From Psychrobacter okhotskensis (GTDB lineage: Bacteria > Pseudomonadota > Gammaproteobacteria > Pseudomonadales > Moraxellaceae): 64,000 nt of DNA. The position numbers were made by a program, and so were the translations under genes. The notes beneath the pieces are model-generated. The model ran no database searches. It was not told the DNA's origin and saw nothing but the letters and a program-made list of their open reading frames with translations. This document shows positions 56,369-64,000 of the stretch, in pieces. The DNA is taken from positions 1 through 64,000 of the forward strand of contig NZ_JABRVQ010000004.1 in the NCBI RefSeq assembly GCF_013248965.1. The letters are read 5' to 3'. Each line of letters opens with the position of its first letter. Positions within the stretch are counted from its first letter, which is position 1.

Positions 56369-57319
56369 CTAAGCCTCATGAATCACATCAATACGACCGG
56401 TAAAAAGCGCAGAAATCTTACCGTTATCTTCACGCAATTGCAAACAGCCGTTTGTATCAATACTGCAGGCGTCACCAGTGATTACATGCGAATTATCATC
56501 ATGGTCTTGGGTGACCCGTAATCGCAGACCTGCCAGTGCATCCATCCTTGCAAACTCTTGCAAAAAGTTATCTAAATAGTAAGTATGCCCAGTTGGCCTT
56601 TCGATATCAAAATGCTCAAAGCGCGTTATAGCTGCCAGTAGTGCTTCACTAATTTGCTGATAAAGCATCTGTAAGGTTGGTAGACTGTTAGCGTTATCTG
56701 ACGCCAGCATTTCATAAATATCTTGCAAGCTAATTGCTTGATAGCTCATGCCTTCACAAGTTTGCGCGGTTAGCTTTGGCGCAGCTTGTACATTAAGTCC
56801 AACGCCCATGACCACGCCGACCAATTTTCCTGCCTTCCAAACTGGTTCAATTAAAATACCTGCAAGCTTATTAAATTGGATAATTTGCGTGTCTGGTTCA
56901 GCTTTATCTGCTTCAGATGAATTTTGATAAAAGCCCAAGTCATTGGCCCATTTTACGCCGATAGGGGTTAAACCTTGCGCGCGTAATTTCTCATTCAATG
57001 TTTGGATAACAGGCGTTTTTGCCAGCTCAACGCCGATGATTAACGATAACAAACCGCTAATGGGCATGTGTACTGGGTGGTATAACGACAGATAGACATT
57101 ACCGCGCGGTGATTGCCATGAGCGACCTCGCTGTCCGCGTCCTGCACTCTGGGTTTCAGCTGTTAGTAGCTGCAACTTAGTAGCATCCAGCGTGCCATCT
57201 TGCACAGCGTCTATCAGCTCACTATTGGTAGAGGCGCTGCTGGTCACATGACGATGGGTAAGTTCGGGTAAATGGACGGAATAATTGGCTGGTGACGGCA
57301 TAGATATAGATAACGGCAT
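56369..57319 (-). CDS. birA: Biotin-[acetyl-CoA-carboxylase] ligase
   Basis: 316-residue biotin protein ligase. Class I type: no N-terminal DNA-binding helix-turn-helix, so it should not repress biotin genes. ASTNSELID near 29-37, SAGRGQRGRSWQSPRGNVYLSLY near 57-79 (biotinyl-AMP loop), and VKWANDL near 124-130 with the catalytic Lys. An insertion of about 20 residues follows (YQNSSEADKAEPDTQII). The target proteins include LiuD encoded at 50565-52676. Start ATG 57319 has no strong ribosome-binding site; M7 is an alternative. Confidence 0.9.
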   Translation of the reverse strand: MPLSISMPSPANYSVHLPELTHRHVTSSASTNSELIDAVQDGTLDATKLQLLTAETQSAGRGQRGRSWQSPRGNVYLSLYHPVHMPISGLLSLIIGVELAKTPVIQTLNEKLRAQGLTPIGVKWANDLGFYQNSSEADKAEPDTQIIQFNKLAGILIEPVWKAGKLVGVVMGVGLNVQAAPKLTAQTCEGMSYQAISLQDIYEMLASDNANSLPTLQMLYQQISEALLAAITRFEHFDIERPTGHTYYLDNFLQEFARMDALAGLRLRVTQDHDDNSHVITGDACSIDTNGCLQLREDNGKISALFTGRIDVIHEA

Positions 57320-57495
57320 AAATTTAGTCGCTGTAGTTCATATACTGTTTGATAGAGTCTTTAAGATAGCATTTGATATACTAAGGCCATTGTTAAGAAT
57401 GACAGCCATCGGCAGAATTGTCACGACTTAGATGCTAATGACGTGCAGGCGCTGGTTATTATCATCTAAAAATAACCATTATAAAAGGTAGTACT

Positions 57496-58302
57496 ATGAT
57501 GTTGTATGTGTGGTTTGTCATTGCAGGGGCGTTTGCTGGGGTCAGCGCAGGTTTGTTTGGCGTCGGCGGCGGCATGATTATCGTACCAGCATTGGTATGG
57601 ATTTTTACTGCGTATCATTTCCCTCCTGAAGTGGTGACTCATTTGGCGATTGGCACGTCACTGGCGACCATCGTTGTGACTTCGATTAGCTCATTGACTG
57701 CGCATAATAAGCGCGGCGGTGTACGCTGGGAAGTATGGCGCAAAATGGCGTTGGGCTTGGTCATCGGCAGTTTGGTCGGGGCAGGCATTGCCGATATGAT
57801 TGACGGTAAGGTATTACAAGCCATCATCGGTGTCGGGGCGTTATTGGTCGCTTTAAAGATGTTGTTCTTCTCTAACAAAGAGCAGTTAGGTAAGCCGTTA
57901 CCGCCTGCTAGTGTACAGTTTGGCGCAGGAGCAGGTATTGGTATGGCATCGTCTATTTTTGGGATTGGTGGTGGCAGTTTGACGGTACCGTTTTTAAACT
58001 GGGCGGGACTGCCGATGAAGCAAGCGGTCGGCACTTCAGCCGCTTGCGGGCTACCGATTGCATTGGCTGGCGCGGCAGGCTTTGCATGGTTTGGTCAAGA
58101 CGTGGTCAATCTGCCTGAAGGTACGATAGGCTTTGTGCATATCACTGGGTTTTTATGTATTTCCGTCGCTAGCTTTGCGATGGCAAAAGTCGGTGCCAAG
58201 CTTGCCCACGTACTGCCCGCGCTCACGCTTAAGCGTGCCTTTGGCATATTGTTATTATTTGCTGGCGGGCAGCTTTTGTTAAGCGGGATTGGAATTCTCT
58301 AG
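57496..58302 (+). CDS. TauE/SafE-family sulfite/anion exporter
   Basis: 268-residue inner-membrane protein with about eight helices. GVSAGLFGVGGGMIIVPALVWIF near 15-37 and GIGMASSIFGIGGGSLTVPFLNWAGLPM near 148-175 are the paired Gly-rich motifs of the TauE/SafE (DUF81) family. Members move sulfite, sulfoacetate or other organosulfur anions; the substrate is not known here. AAAGG precedes the ATG. The next gene starts 44 bases later. Confidence 0.88.
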   Translation: MMLYVWFVIAGAFAGVSAGLFGVGGGMIIVPALVWIFTAYHFPPEVVTHLAIGTSLATIVVTSISSLTAHNKRGGVRWEVWRKMALGLVIGSLVGAGIADMIDGKVLQAIIGVGALLVALKMLFFSNKEQLGKPLPPASVQFGAGAGIGMASSIFGIGGGSLTVPFLNWAGLPMKQAVGTSAACGLPIALAGAAGFAWFGQDVVNLPEGTIGFVHITGFLCISVASFAMAKVGAKLAHVLPALTLKRAFGILLLFAGGQLLLSGIGIL

Positions 58303-58346
58303 AAATTTAAACTCTAACTTAGGCAGTGTTTTTAGGAAGGTGATGA

Positions 58347-58835
58347 ATGGATGTAGTATTAGTGAGTCTTCTAAGTGTTGCTTTAGGGGGAGCAATTTCA
58401 TTTGCAACGAGTTCTATATTAAATTGGCAAAACCACAAGCGTGATCTTCTAAAGTTAGGACTAGAATATAAAAAAGAAATACAAGTATTTAAACGAGAGA
58501 AATATGAGCAGTTGATTATCAAATTATATAAATTAACCTATATGGTTCACGAGGGTATCTACTTTCGCTCTAGAGGTGAAAGTTTAATCGTTCCCATAGA
58601 GACGTTTATGATGTTGATGACAGAAGTAGAAACATTGATTATGTTGCACTTCCCATTATTAGAGGAGGACTATAAAAAGTTCTCTAAGCAACTTATCGAC
58701 TTATACACTGAACTATATGCTGGTAGTTTTGAGCAATGTGAGATCATTAAACAGGCATTTGATAGAGAGGCTGACAAACTATTAAAGGTTATCAAACAAT
58801 ATGCTAATGAATATACACAAATAGCCACTCCTTAG
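58347..58835 (+). CDS. Small membrane-anchored protein of unknown function
   Basis: 162 residues. One N-terminal membrane segment (residues 3-23, VVLVSLLSVALGGAISFATS), then a basic and helical cytoplasmic or periplasmic domain rich in Lys and Glu. No known domain recognised. The coding sequence is clearly more A+T-rich than flanking genes. AGGAAGGTGATGA gives a strong ribosome-binding site. Short gap after the TauE-like gene suggests possible cotranscription. Confidence 0.65.
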   Translation: MDVVLVSLLSVALGGAISFATSSILNWQNHKRDLLKLGLEYKKEIQVFKREKYEQLIIKLYKLTYMVHEGIYFRSRGESLIVPIETFMMLMTEVETLIMLHFPLLEEDYKKFSKQLIDLYTELYAGSFEQCEIIKQAFDREADKLLKVIKQYANEYTQIATP

Positions 58836-58881
58836 AAGTATCTTTATTTATTTACTATCTTTTATTAATTTTAAAGAAATC

Positions 58882-59181
58882 CTATTTCTTATCAATCGCA
58901 TCAAGCCCTAGACGCATCCACTTTCTTGCTAAATCATCATGGTCGCTGAGCATGCTCCATAGCGCATCTTCACTAAAGATTGAGTGCGCTTTACCCGAGT
59001 GCTCAATAGGCAGGTTCGCTTCACGGTCTGTCATCCATTGCGGATTGAGATAATAATCTTTCAACTCGTTTTGCAATGCTTCAGCTTTTAAGAACTGCTG
59101 CTGCGCTTCAAGCTGCTTACGATGCAGCTCACACCATTCTTCATATTTTTGTTGTAATTCTTGCGGATTATAGTTAGGCAT
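58882..59181 (-). CDS. Small protein, possibly DUF4298-like
   Basis: 99-residue cytoplasmic protein, mostly helical, with YEEWCELHRKQLEAQQQFLKAEALQNELKDYYLNPQWM and SEDALWSMLSDHDDLARKWMRLGLDAID. The arrangement (helix, YY-x-x-x-W, SEDAL) resembles DUF4298 proteins, whose role is unknown. Acidic and without signal peptide. Convergent with the preceding gene and divergent from smc. Confidence 0.65.
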   Translation of the reverse strand: MPNYNPQELQQKYEEWCELHRKQLEAQQQFLKAEALQNELKDYYLNPQWMTDREANLPIEHSGKAHSIFSEDALWSMLSDHDDLARKWMRLGLDAIDKK

Positions 59182-59319
59182 TTTTATACTCTTATTTTTT
59201 GATAGTTATATGAATGATTATTATTTCAGCCCTATTATAGCATCCTTCACAAACCCTAAAAATCCGTCACAATTTCAGGTAGAATAGCCGCCTGTTTTCG
59301 CCATATTTACTGATCCTTC

Positions 59320-62300
59320 ATGCGCCTAAAATCTCTCAAGCTGGCAGGCTTTAAATCCTTTGCCAATCCAACGACTTTTACCTTCCGTCATGGAATCACC
59401 GCCATTGTCGGGCCGAATGGCTGTGGCAAATCCAACGTCATTGATGCCATTCGCTGGGTGCTTGGTGAGACCTCTGCCAAGCAGTTACGTGGCGGGGCAA
59501 TGAGTGATGTCATCTTTGCCGGCACGCAAGATAAATCCGCCAAAAGTGTTGCCAGTGTTGAGCTGACTTTTGAGCATACGCAAGACGAGCAGACGGGTAT
59601 TCGCCATGAGTTTAATCTCTATCAAGAGCTGTCCGTCCGCCGTCAGGTAAATTTAGAGGGTCGCTCGGACTATTTCATCAATGGTACGCGCTGTCGTCGC
59701 CGTGATGTGGTCGATGTATTCTTGGGAACTGGGCTTGGCGCGCGCAGTTATGCGGTCATCGAGCAGGGCATGATTGGGCGTATTGTTGAATCTAGCCCGT
59801 TGCAGCTGCGTGAATTTATCGAAGAGGCAGCGGGAGTTTCACGCTATCAAGCGCGTCGTGAAGAGACGCAAAAGAAGCTTGAGAAGACGCAGGATAATTT
59901 AGCACGTCTGCATGATATGCAAAGCGAGCTGGTGAGCCAACAAAAACGCTTATCTAAGCAAGCCGCCAGTGCTGAGCGTTACGAAGAGTTAGCGTTAACA
60001 CTTGCTGATATTAAACAACAATTTGCCATTCAGCAGCTATATCAAGCCAAGCATAATCAGCAGCAGCAAAAAATCGCCCATGAACGTAGTGCTAATGAGG
60101 TCGCCACACTACAAGCCAGCTATGAGACTCTAAAAGCTAAGCAAGATAAGCTTGCAGCGCATATCAATCAAGAACAGTGGCTAAAAGACGACGCCCAAAG
60201 CAGCCATTATCAGCAGCAGCTAAGCTATCAACAAGCTGAGCATGAGCTTAGCGATGCCAAATCACAATTAAACGTTATCGCACAGCAACTTACCAGCTTG
60301 GATCAGCAGCGTGGGCAAGCAGTCGATGAGATTGAGCGTTTAAAAGCTGAGCAAGCTGAGCAGCAAAACGTGCTAGAAGAATTGCGTCCGCAGCTAATTG
60401 AACTGACAAATAAACGTGACACGTATAAACGCAATGAGCAACCGTTGCAGCGCGCATGGCATGAAGCGCAAAACAAGCTGTCACGCCTGCAAGATAATGC
60501 GCGTACGCTTGAGCAGCAGCAAGCGATTAATAGCCAAGCGCAAAAACGTCATCAGCAAAACCATGAGAAATGGCAGCGTCGCCAGCAAAACTGGCAGAAT
60601 TTATGGCAGCAACTACAACAGTCACTAGCACCAGCTGTCAATACTGACAAGGCTGATGGTAATGGACAAGAGCAGGTTGATGCGAACAATTTGCAGCGCA
60701 CATTAGAGACGCAAGTGACTGAGCTAAATAAACAGTTGCAGCAGATTGAACGCCAGCAAGATAGCGTTGATGAACGCCTGTCTGAGTTACAACCGCAAGC
60801 GCATGATTTACAACAACGCTTGATAACTCAGCAACGCGAGTTGAGCGAGGATGAAAAACGTCACGCAGTCTTAGCAGGTGAGTACGATACTCTACATCAG
60901 ATATTACATCCTAAGCCCACACCAAAGTCGCAACAGCAAGCATCTATTTCAGGAACTGACAATTTAAAAACTGTTTTAGAAAATGAAATAGCCAACGACT
61001 ATAACGACTTAGCTATCACCACCTTACGTGAGCAGATTGAACTAAGCGCAAAAGGTCAGCAGCATGCAGAGTTACTTGATAGCGTAATGGCGTTATGGCT
61101 CGATAGTCATGTGCTGATATCTAAACAATCAAGTAATGAAAAAGTTAACAGCGACGTTGAAAAAGAGAATAGCTTATGGCAAGCGCTTGAGTATGATTTA
61201 ACAGCTTTATTTACTTATCAGACTGCGCAAAACGAACAGATTAATAAACAGGACAATTTTTCAATAGAAAATGGTCATAGCCTGTGGCTATCTGCTAAGC
61301 AAAGTGATGTAAACGCAAAGCCAATTGTTAGCGAATTGCCTGACGGTTTGACTGATACAATACTGCCTTTATCACAGCTGATTACTGCACCTAACTTAGC
61401 GCTTTGGCAGCAATGTTATTTATATGTCGCACAATCTGAGGTCACTAATAATCAGACTCTTGACGCGCTCGCTGATATTCTGAAAATATTACCATCATCA
61501 GCAATTCTGCTAACCTCGGACGGCTGGCTTATCAGTCGTCAGGGTACGATAAGTCTCAGTAAATTTATTGGGGCGCAAGATGGTCAAAATGAGAGCAATA
61601 GTCAATTCTTAAGCCAGCGTTTACAGCAACGTAGCCGTTTGCAAGCATTAGAAGATCTGCTTGATGAGTTTGAAACCAAAATACAAGAGCAGCAAAAGAC
61701 TATCGCTAATAATCAGCGCAATTATGATTCGTTAACGATCAGCTTAGAAGAAACTCGCGCGCAAGCGGAGCAATTAACCCGCGATAAGCATCAATACCAG
61801 CAGCAGCTTACCACTCAGCGCGCCAACGCTGAACGTCTACAAGCAGACAGCCAGCGTCTAAATGCTGACAAAGAAGCCCTTGAGCAAGAGCAACAAGAGC
61901 TTGAGCAAGAATTGCAAACCCTCAATCATGAGCAGCAGCATATCCAAAGCGAGATAGCCGCGCTGACGCCGCAAATATCTGATGCCCGTGCGACCAGTCA
62001 GCAATTACAGTCCGAGCGTAGTGAGCTCGCCCGCACACGTCAGGCAGATGATGACGCTTGGCAAGCACTACAGCTTCGTATTCAGCAAGGTGAGATGCGC
62101 TTAGAGCATAGCGCTAGTAGTCTTGCACGGGCAACTGCGCAGCATGAAAAATCGCTACAAAGCGAGCAAAGTCTAAAGGCGCGTCATGAGCAGCAGCAAA
62201 GTAAACTGCCCGCACTACAAGCAGCATTGCAAACAGCACAGAAAGCACGCGATGAGCAGCAAGTAGTATTAACAACACGCGAGGCAGCATTAACGGCGCT

Positions 62301-63267
62301 TAAAGGGGAATATAGTCAGCAGCAGAATGAATTAGATACGCTGCAAAATACTCTGCAAACACAACAAAGTGAGCTTGCACGTCTTGCCACCGAGCTGGCA
62401 TTAAGCGCGGCACGTCTAGAAGATGCCAGTACTCATACGCAAGAGGCTTTAGAAGCTTACTATGGCATTAGGCATAGATATAAAACTGATGAAGAGTTAC
62501 CACAGCAACCGATTAGTGTCTCAAATTTATTAGCGGATTTTATAGCCCATGATCGCCGTATACGTCCAGATAAAATCGCAGAATTAGAATCTGAGCGCGC
62601 AAAGCTTGAGCAGCAGCTCAGTAAAATTGGCGCGGTCAATCTCGCTGCAGTAGCAGAATTGGCAGAAGTTAATGAGCGCTTAGAGCCACTGGCGCAGCAG
62701 ACAGCAGACATTGCTGCTAGTATGGAGACGTTAACGGAGGCGATTGCCTCGATTGATGAAACCACCAAGACGCTATTTATGCAGACACTTGAGGCGGTCA
62801 ATAGCGAGCTTGCCAACTTATTTGCCAAAGTCTTTGGTGGCGGGCAAGCAAGCTTAACGCTAAATACTGACGATATGCCTGCTAATGCGCCAAAGTCAGA
62901 GCAGTGGCGGGCAGGGCTAACCTTAATGGCGCAACCAAAGGGCAAGCGCAATAGTCGCCTTGCTGTGCTGTCAGGTGGTGAAAAAACCTTGACCGCGCTA
63001 AGCTTAATTTTTGCGATATTTAAGCAGCATCCAGCGCCGTTCTGCGTGCTTGATGAAGTTGATGCGCCACTTGATGATGCCAACGTTGCTCGCTTTACCA
63101 GTCTGATTCATGAGTTGGCAGACGATTTGCAGTTTATTTTTATCAGCCATAATAAGCTGACGATGCAGATTGCTGATGAGCTAAAAGGTATTACCATGCC
63201 AAACGCAGGTATTTCGACTTTAGTCAGTGTTTCACTTGATGAAGCGGTGCGTTATGTAGAAAGTTAA
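59320..63267 (+). CDS. smc: Chromosome segregation protein SMC
   Basis: 1315-residue SMC ATPase that compacts and segregates chromosomes as a homodimer with ScpA and ScpB. Walker A GPNGCGKSN at 31-39, then long coiled coils rich in Gln, Glu and Ala on both sides of a hinge at about 520-760. The C-terminal head has the ABC signature LSGGEKTL at 1217-1224 and Walker B CVLDEVDAP near 1242-1250. The usual bacterial length is about 1150-1200; the excess is in low-complexity stretches of the hinge and coils. Presence of smc rather than mukB fits Moraxellaceae. The ribosome-binding site is weak. zipA follows. Confidence 0.95.
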   Translation: MRLKSLKLAGFKSFANPTTFTFRHGITAIVGPNGCGKSNVIDAIRWVLGETSAKQLRGGAMSDVIFAGTQDKSAKSVASVELTFEHTQDEQTGIRHEFNLYQELSVRRQVNLEGRSDYFINGTRCRRRDVVDVFLGTGLGARSYAVIEQGMIGRIVESSPLQLREFIEEAAGVSRYQARREETQKKLEKTQDNLARLHDMQSELVSQQKRLSKQAASAERYEELALTLADIKQQFAIQQLYQAKHNQQQQKIAHERSANEVATLQASYETLKAKQDKLAAHINQEQWLKDDAQSSHYQQQLSYQQAEHELSDAKSQLNVIAQQLTSLDQQRGQAVDEIERLKAEQAEQQNVLEELRPQLIELTNKRDTYKRNEQPLQRAWHEAQNKLSRLQDNARTLEQQQAINSQAQKRHQQNHEKWQRRQQNWQNLWQQLQQSLAPAVNTDKADGNGQEQVDANNLQRTLETQVTELNKQLQQIERQQDSVDERLSELQPQAHDLQQRLITQQRELSEDEKRHAVLAGEYDTLHQILHPKPTPKSQQQASISGTDNLKTVLENEIANDYNDLAITTLREQIELSAKGQQHAELLDSVMALWLDSHVLISKQSSNEKVNSDVEKENSLWQALEYDLTALFTYQTAQNEQINKQDNFSIENGHSLWLSAKQSDVNAKPIVSELPDGLTDTILPLSQLITAPNLALWQQCYLYVAQSEVTNNQTLDALADILKILPSSAILLTSDGWLISRQGTISLSKFIGAQDGQNESNSQFLSQRLQQRSRLQALEDLLDEFETKIQEQQKTIANNQRNYDSLTISLEETRAQAEQLTRDKHQYQQQLTTQRANAERLQADSQRLNADKEALEQEQQELEQELQTLNHEQQHIQSEIAALTPQISDARATSQQLQSERSELARTRQADDDAWQALQLRIQQGEMRLEHSASSLARATAQHEKSLQSEQSLKARHEQQQSKLPALQAALQTAQKARDEQQVVLTTREAALTALKGEYSQQQNELDTLQNTLQTQQSELARLATELALSAARLEDASTHTQEALEAYYGIRHRYKTDEELPQQPISVSNLLADFIAHDRRIRPDKIAELESERAKLEQQLSKIGAVNLAAVAELAEVNERLEPLAQQTADIAASMETLTEAIASIDETTKTLFMQTLEAVNSELANLFAKVFGGGQASLTLNTDDMPANAPKSEQWRAGLTLMAQPKGKRNSRLAVLSGGEKTLTALSLIFAIFKQHPAPFCVLDEVDAPLDDANVARFTSLIHELADDLQFIFISHNKLTMQIADELKGITMPNAGISTLVSVSLDEAVRYVES

Positions 63268-63293
63268 GACTAAACAAGTTAACATTGAACAAA

Positions 63294-63392
63294 ATGATGT
63301 TGACGCTACTATTAGCATGGTCACTGATAGCAGTGTTACTGATTGGCTATAATAAAATTGCACGCCACAATCGTTGCAAACGACTCAAATAA
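63294..63392 (+). CDS. Possible 32-residue membrane peptide between smc and zipA
   Basis: Two ATG codons, a hydrophobic run (LTLLLAWSLIAVLLIGY) and a basic tail (KIARHNRCKRLK), then TAA. This is the look of a single-helix membrane peptide. It lacks a good ribosome-binding site, and it is too short to judge by composition alone. A TATAAT at 63348-63353 inside it could instead be the zipA promoter, so the case is undecided. Confidence 0.35.
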   Translation: MMLTLLLAWSLIAVLLIGYNKIARHNRCKRLK

Positions 63393-63510
63393 AGCTTGCT
63401 GACTATAAAATACACAATGTGGTGACGACATGGGTCAGCCATGCTAGAATATTGCCATTTATGCCTTCTTATGTATTCCCTTTTATCATAGTTATTAGGA
63501 TATATTTCTC

Positions 63511-64000
63511 ATGACCGCTATTCAGTTTATATTGATTGCCATTGCCGCGTTTATCGTGCTCGCAGGGCTGTTTATGGTCATTCGCAGCTTTAAGCGCCGC
63601 AAAACGGCTGAGGCTGCCGCGGTCAATTATGATAAAAACGGTATTCCTATCATACCGCGCCACGAGCGTAATATCGTCGATGAGCCAGACTTAGAAGATA
63701 CCGTCGCTGGCGAGACTAGCATCGGTCCTGATCGCAGTTATTTGGATGCCGTCGTCGAAGAAGAACCTTTGACCCAGACGCATACCACTGTCGATACGCA
63801 GTTGACCGTTGGGCGTGGTGAGACTAATGACGTTAATCATGACGTGATGGCTGATACCGATTATGCGCGCTGGCAGGACGAACAACAGCGTAGCGATAAT
63901 AGCGAGTTTGCAGAAACGGCGCAGCAGATGCAAATCGAGCAAGAGCCTGATGCCTTTTCTAGCCTGATGTCGGCGACTGACAATTTGATGCCGTCGATTG
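63511..64000 (+). CDS. zipA: Cell division protein ZipA, N-terminal part
   Basis: The frame is open to the end of the window, giving the first 163 residues. One N-terminal membrane helix (residues 4-24, IQFILIAIAAFIVLAGLFMVI) is followed by a basic RSFKRRK stretch and then an acidic, variable linker (DEPDLEDTV, EEEPLTQ). That is the ZipA layout: membrane anchor, charged region, then an FtsZ-binding domain that would lie beyond 64000. The position after smc is the usual place in Moraxellaceae (smc-zipA-ligA). TTAGGA lies upstream of the ATG. The FtsZ-binding domain cannot be checked. Confidence 0.82.
   Translation, partial: MTAIQFILIAIAAFIVLAGLFMVIRSFKRRKTAEAAAVNYDKNGIPIIPRHERNIVDEPDLEDTVAGETSIGPDRSYLDAVVEEEPLTQTHTTVDTQLTVGRGETNDVNHDVMADTDYARWQDEQQRSDNSEFAETAQQMQIEQEPDAFSSLMSATDNLMPSI

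Noticed and set aside
62460..63083. 207-codon minus-strand frame inside smc
   Set aside because: Shadow of the smc reading frame; Ser/Ala-rich with no domain.
63691..63942. Minus-strand frame opposite zipA
   Set aside because: The plus strand reads as a ZipA N-terminus with a membrane helix; the minus frame is a shadow.
1..64000. CRISPR array, tRNA, rRNA or prophage
   Set aside because: No regularly spaced direct repeats, no cloverleaf-like or rRNA-like sequence and no phage structural genes were seen by eye.

Overview
The window looks like a chromosomal segment of a Psychrobacter-like member of the Moraxellaceae (Gammaproteobacteria). This is inferred from the moderate, A+T-leaning base composition, the paired dimeric and monomeric NADP-isocitrate dehydrogenases, the smc-zipA order, a GltS symporter beside GltIJKL-type genes, and small dispersed repeats typical of this group. 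No rRNA, tRNA, CRISPR array or prophage was seen. Almost all genes are intact. The only cut genes are at the edges: an IS3-family transposase at the left and zipA at the right.

Layout. 1-170 is the right end of an IS3-family element. 249-9857 carries housekeeping genes: nagZ (peptidoglycan recycling), prc (tail-specific periplasmic protease), a SlyD-type FKBP isomerase, an M61 peptidase, a double-DUF305 lipoprotein and rluE. 10550-14347 holds the convergent isocitrate dehydrogenases. 15039-20727 holds a FemAB/GNAT-like protein, ubiC, glyA, a class I glutamine amidotransferase and an A+T-rich TPR-like protein. 20805-24735 (minus strand) holds gltS, a barstar/RNase pair and proA. 25270-31905 is a small lipoprotein and a polar amino-acid ABC transporter with one ATPase, three paralogous binding proteins and two permeases. 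32001-38283 holds an FAH-family hydrolase, a Tat-exported PhoX phosphatase behind a four-repeat Pho box, a lipase-like hydrolase and hslO. 38701-42120 is a glutamate/aspartate ABC transporter. 42333-54901 holds a rubredoxin reductase-like flavoprotein, two near-duplicate acyl-CoA synthetases and a complete leucine/isovalerate catabolic set (liuB, C, D, E, A). 55025-64000 holds a TonB-C-like protein, coaX, birA, a TauE/SafE permease, two small unknowns, smc and the start of zipA.

Together the genes describe an organism living on amino acids and organic acids: two glutamate uptake systems, a basic/polar amino-acid transporter, leucine degradation to acetoacetate and acetyl-CoA, and phosphate scavenging under PhoB control. 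BirA, encoded nearby, would biotinylate the LiuD carboxylase.

The most unusual item is at 22197-23310. One protein joins a cytoplasmic cold-shock domain, a central transmembrane helix and a C-terminal RNase Sa/barnase-type domain with all catalytic residues. One base downstream is a barstar-type inhibitor gene with a near-perfect Shine-Dalgarno. The charge pattern puts the RNase in the periplasm, while the inhibitor should be cytosolic. Several non-coding inverted-repeat elements (107 bp in two copies, 279 bp, 167 bp, and a 32 bp mini-form) are also described.
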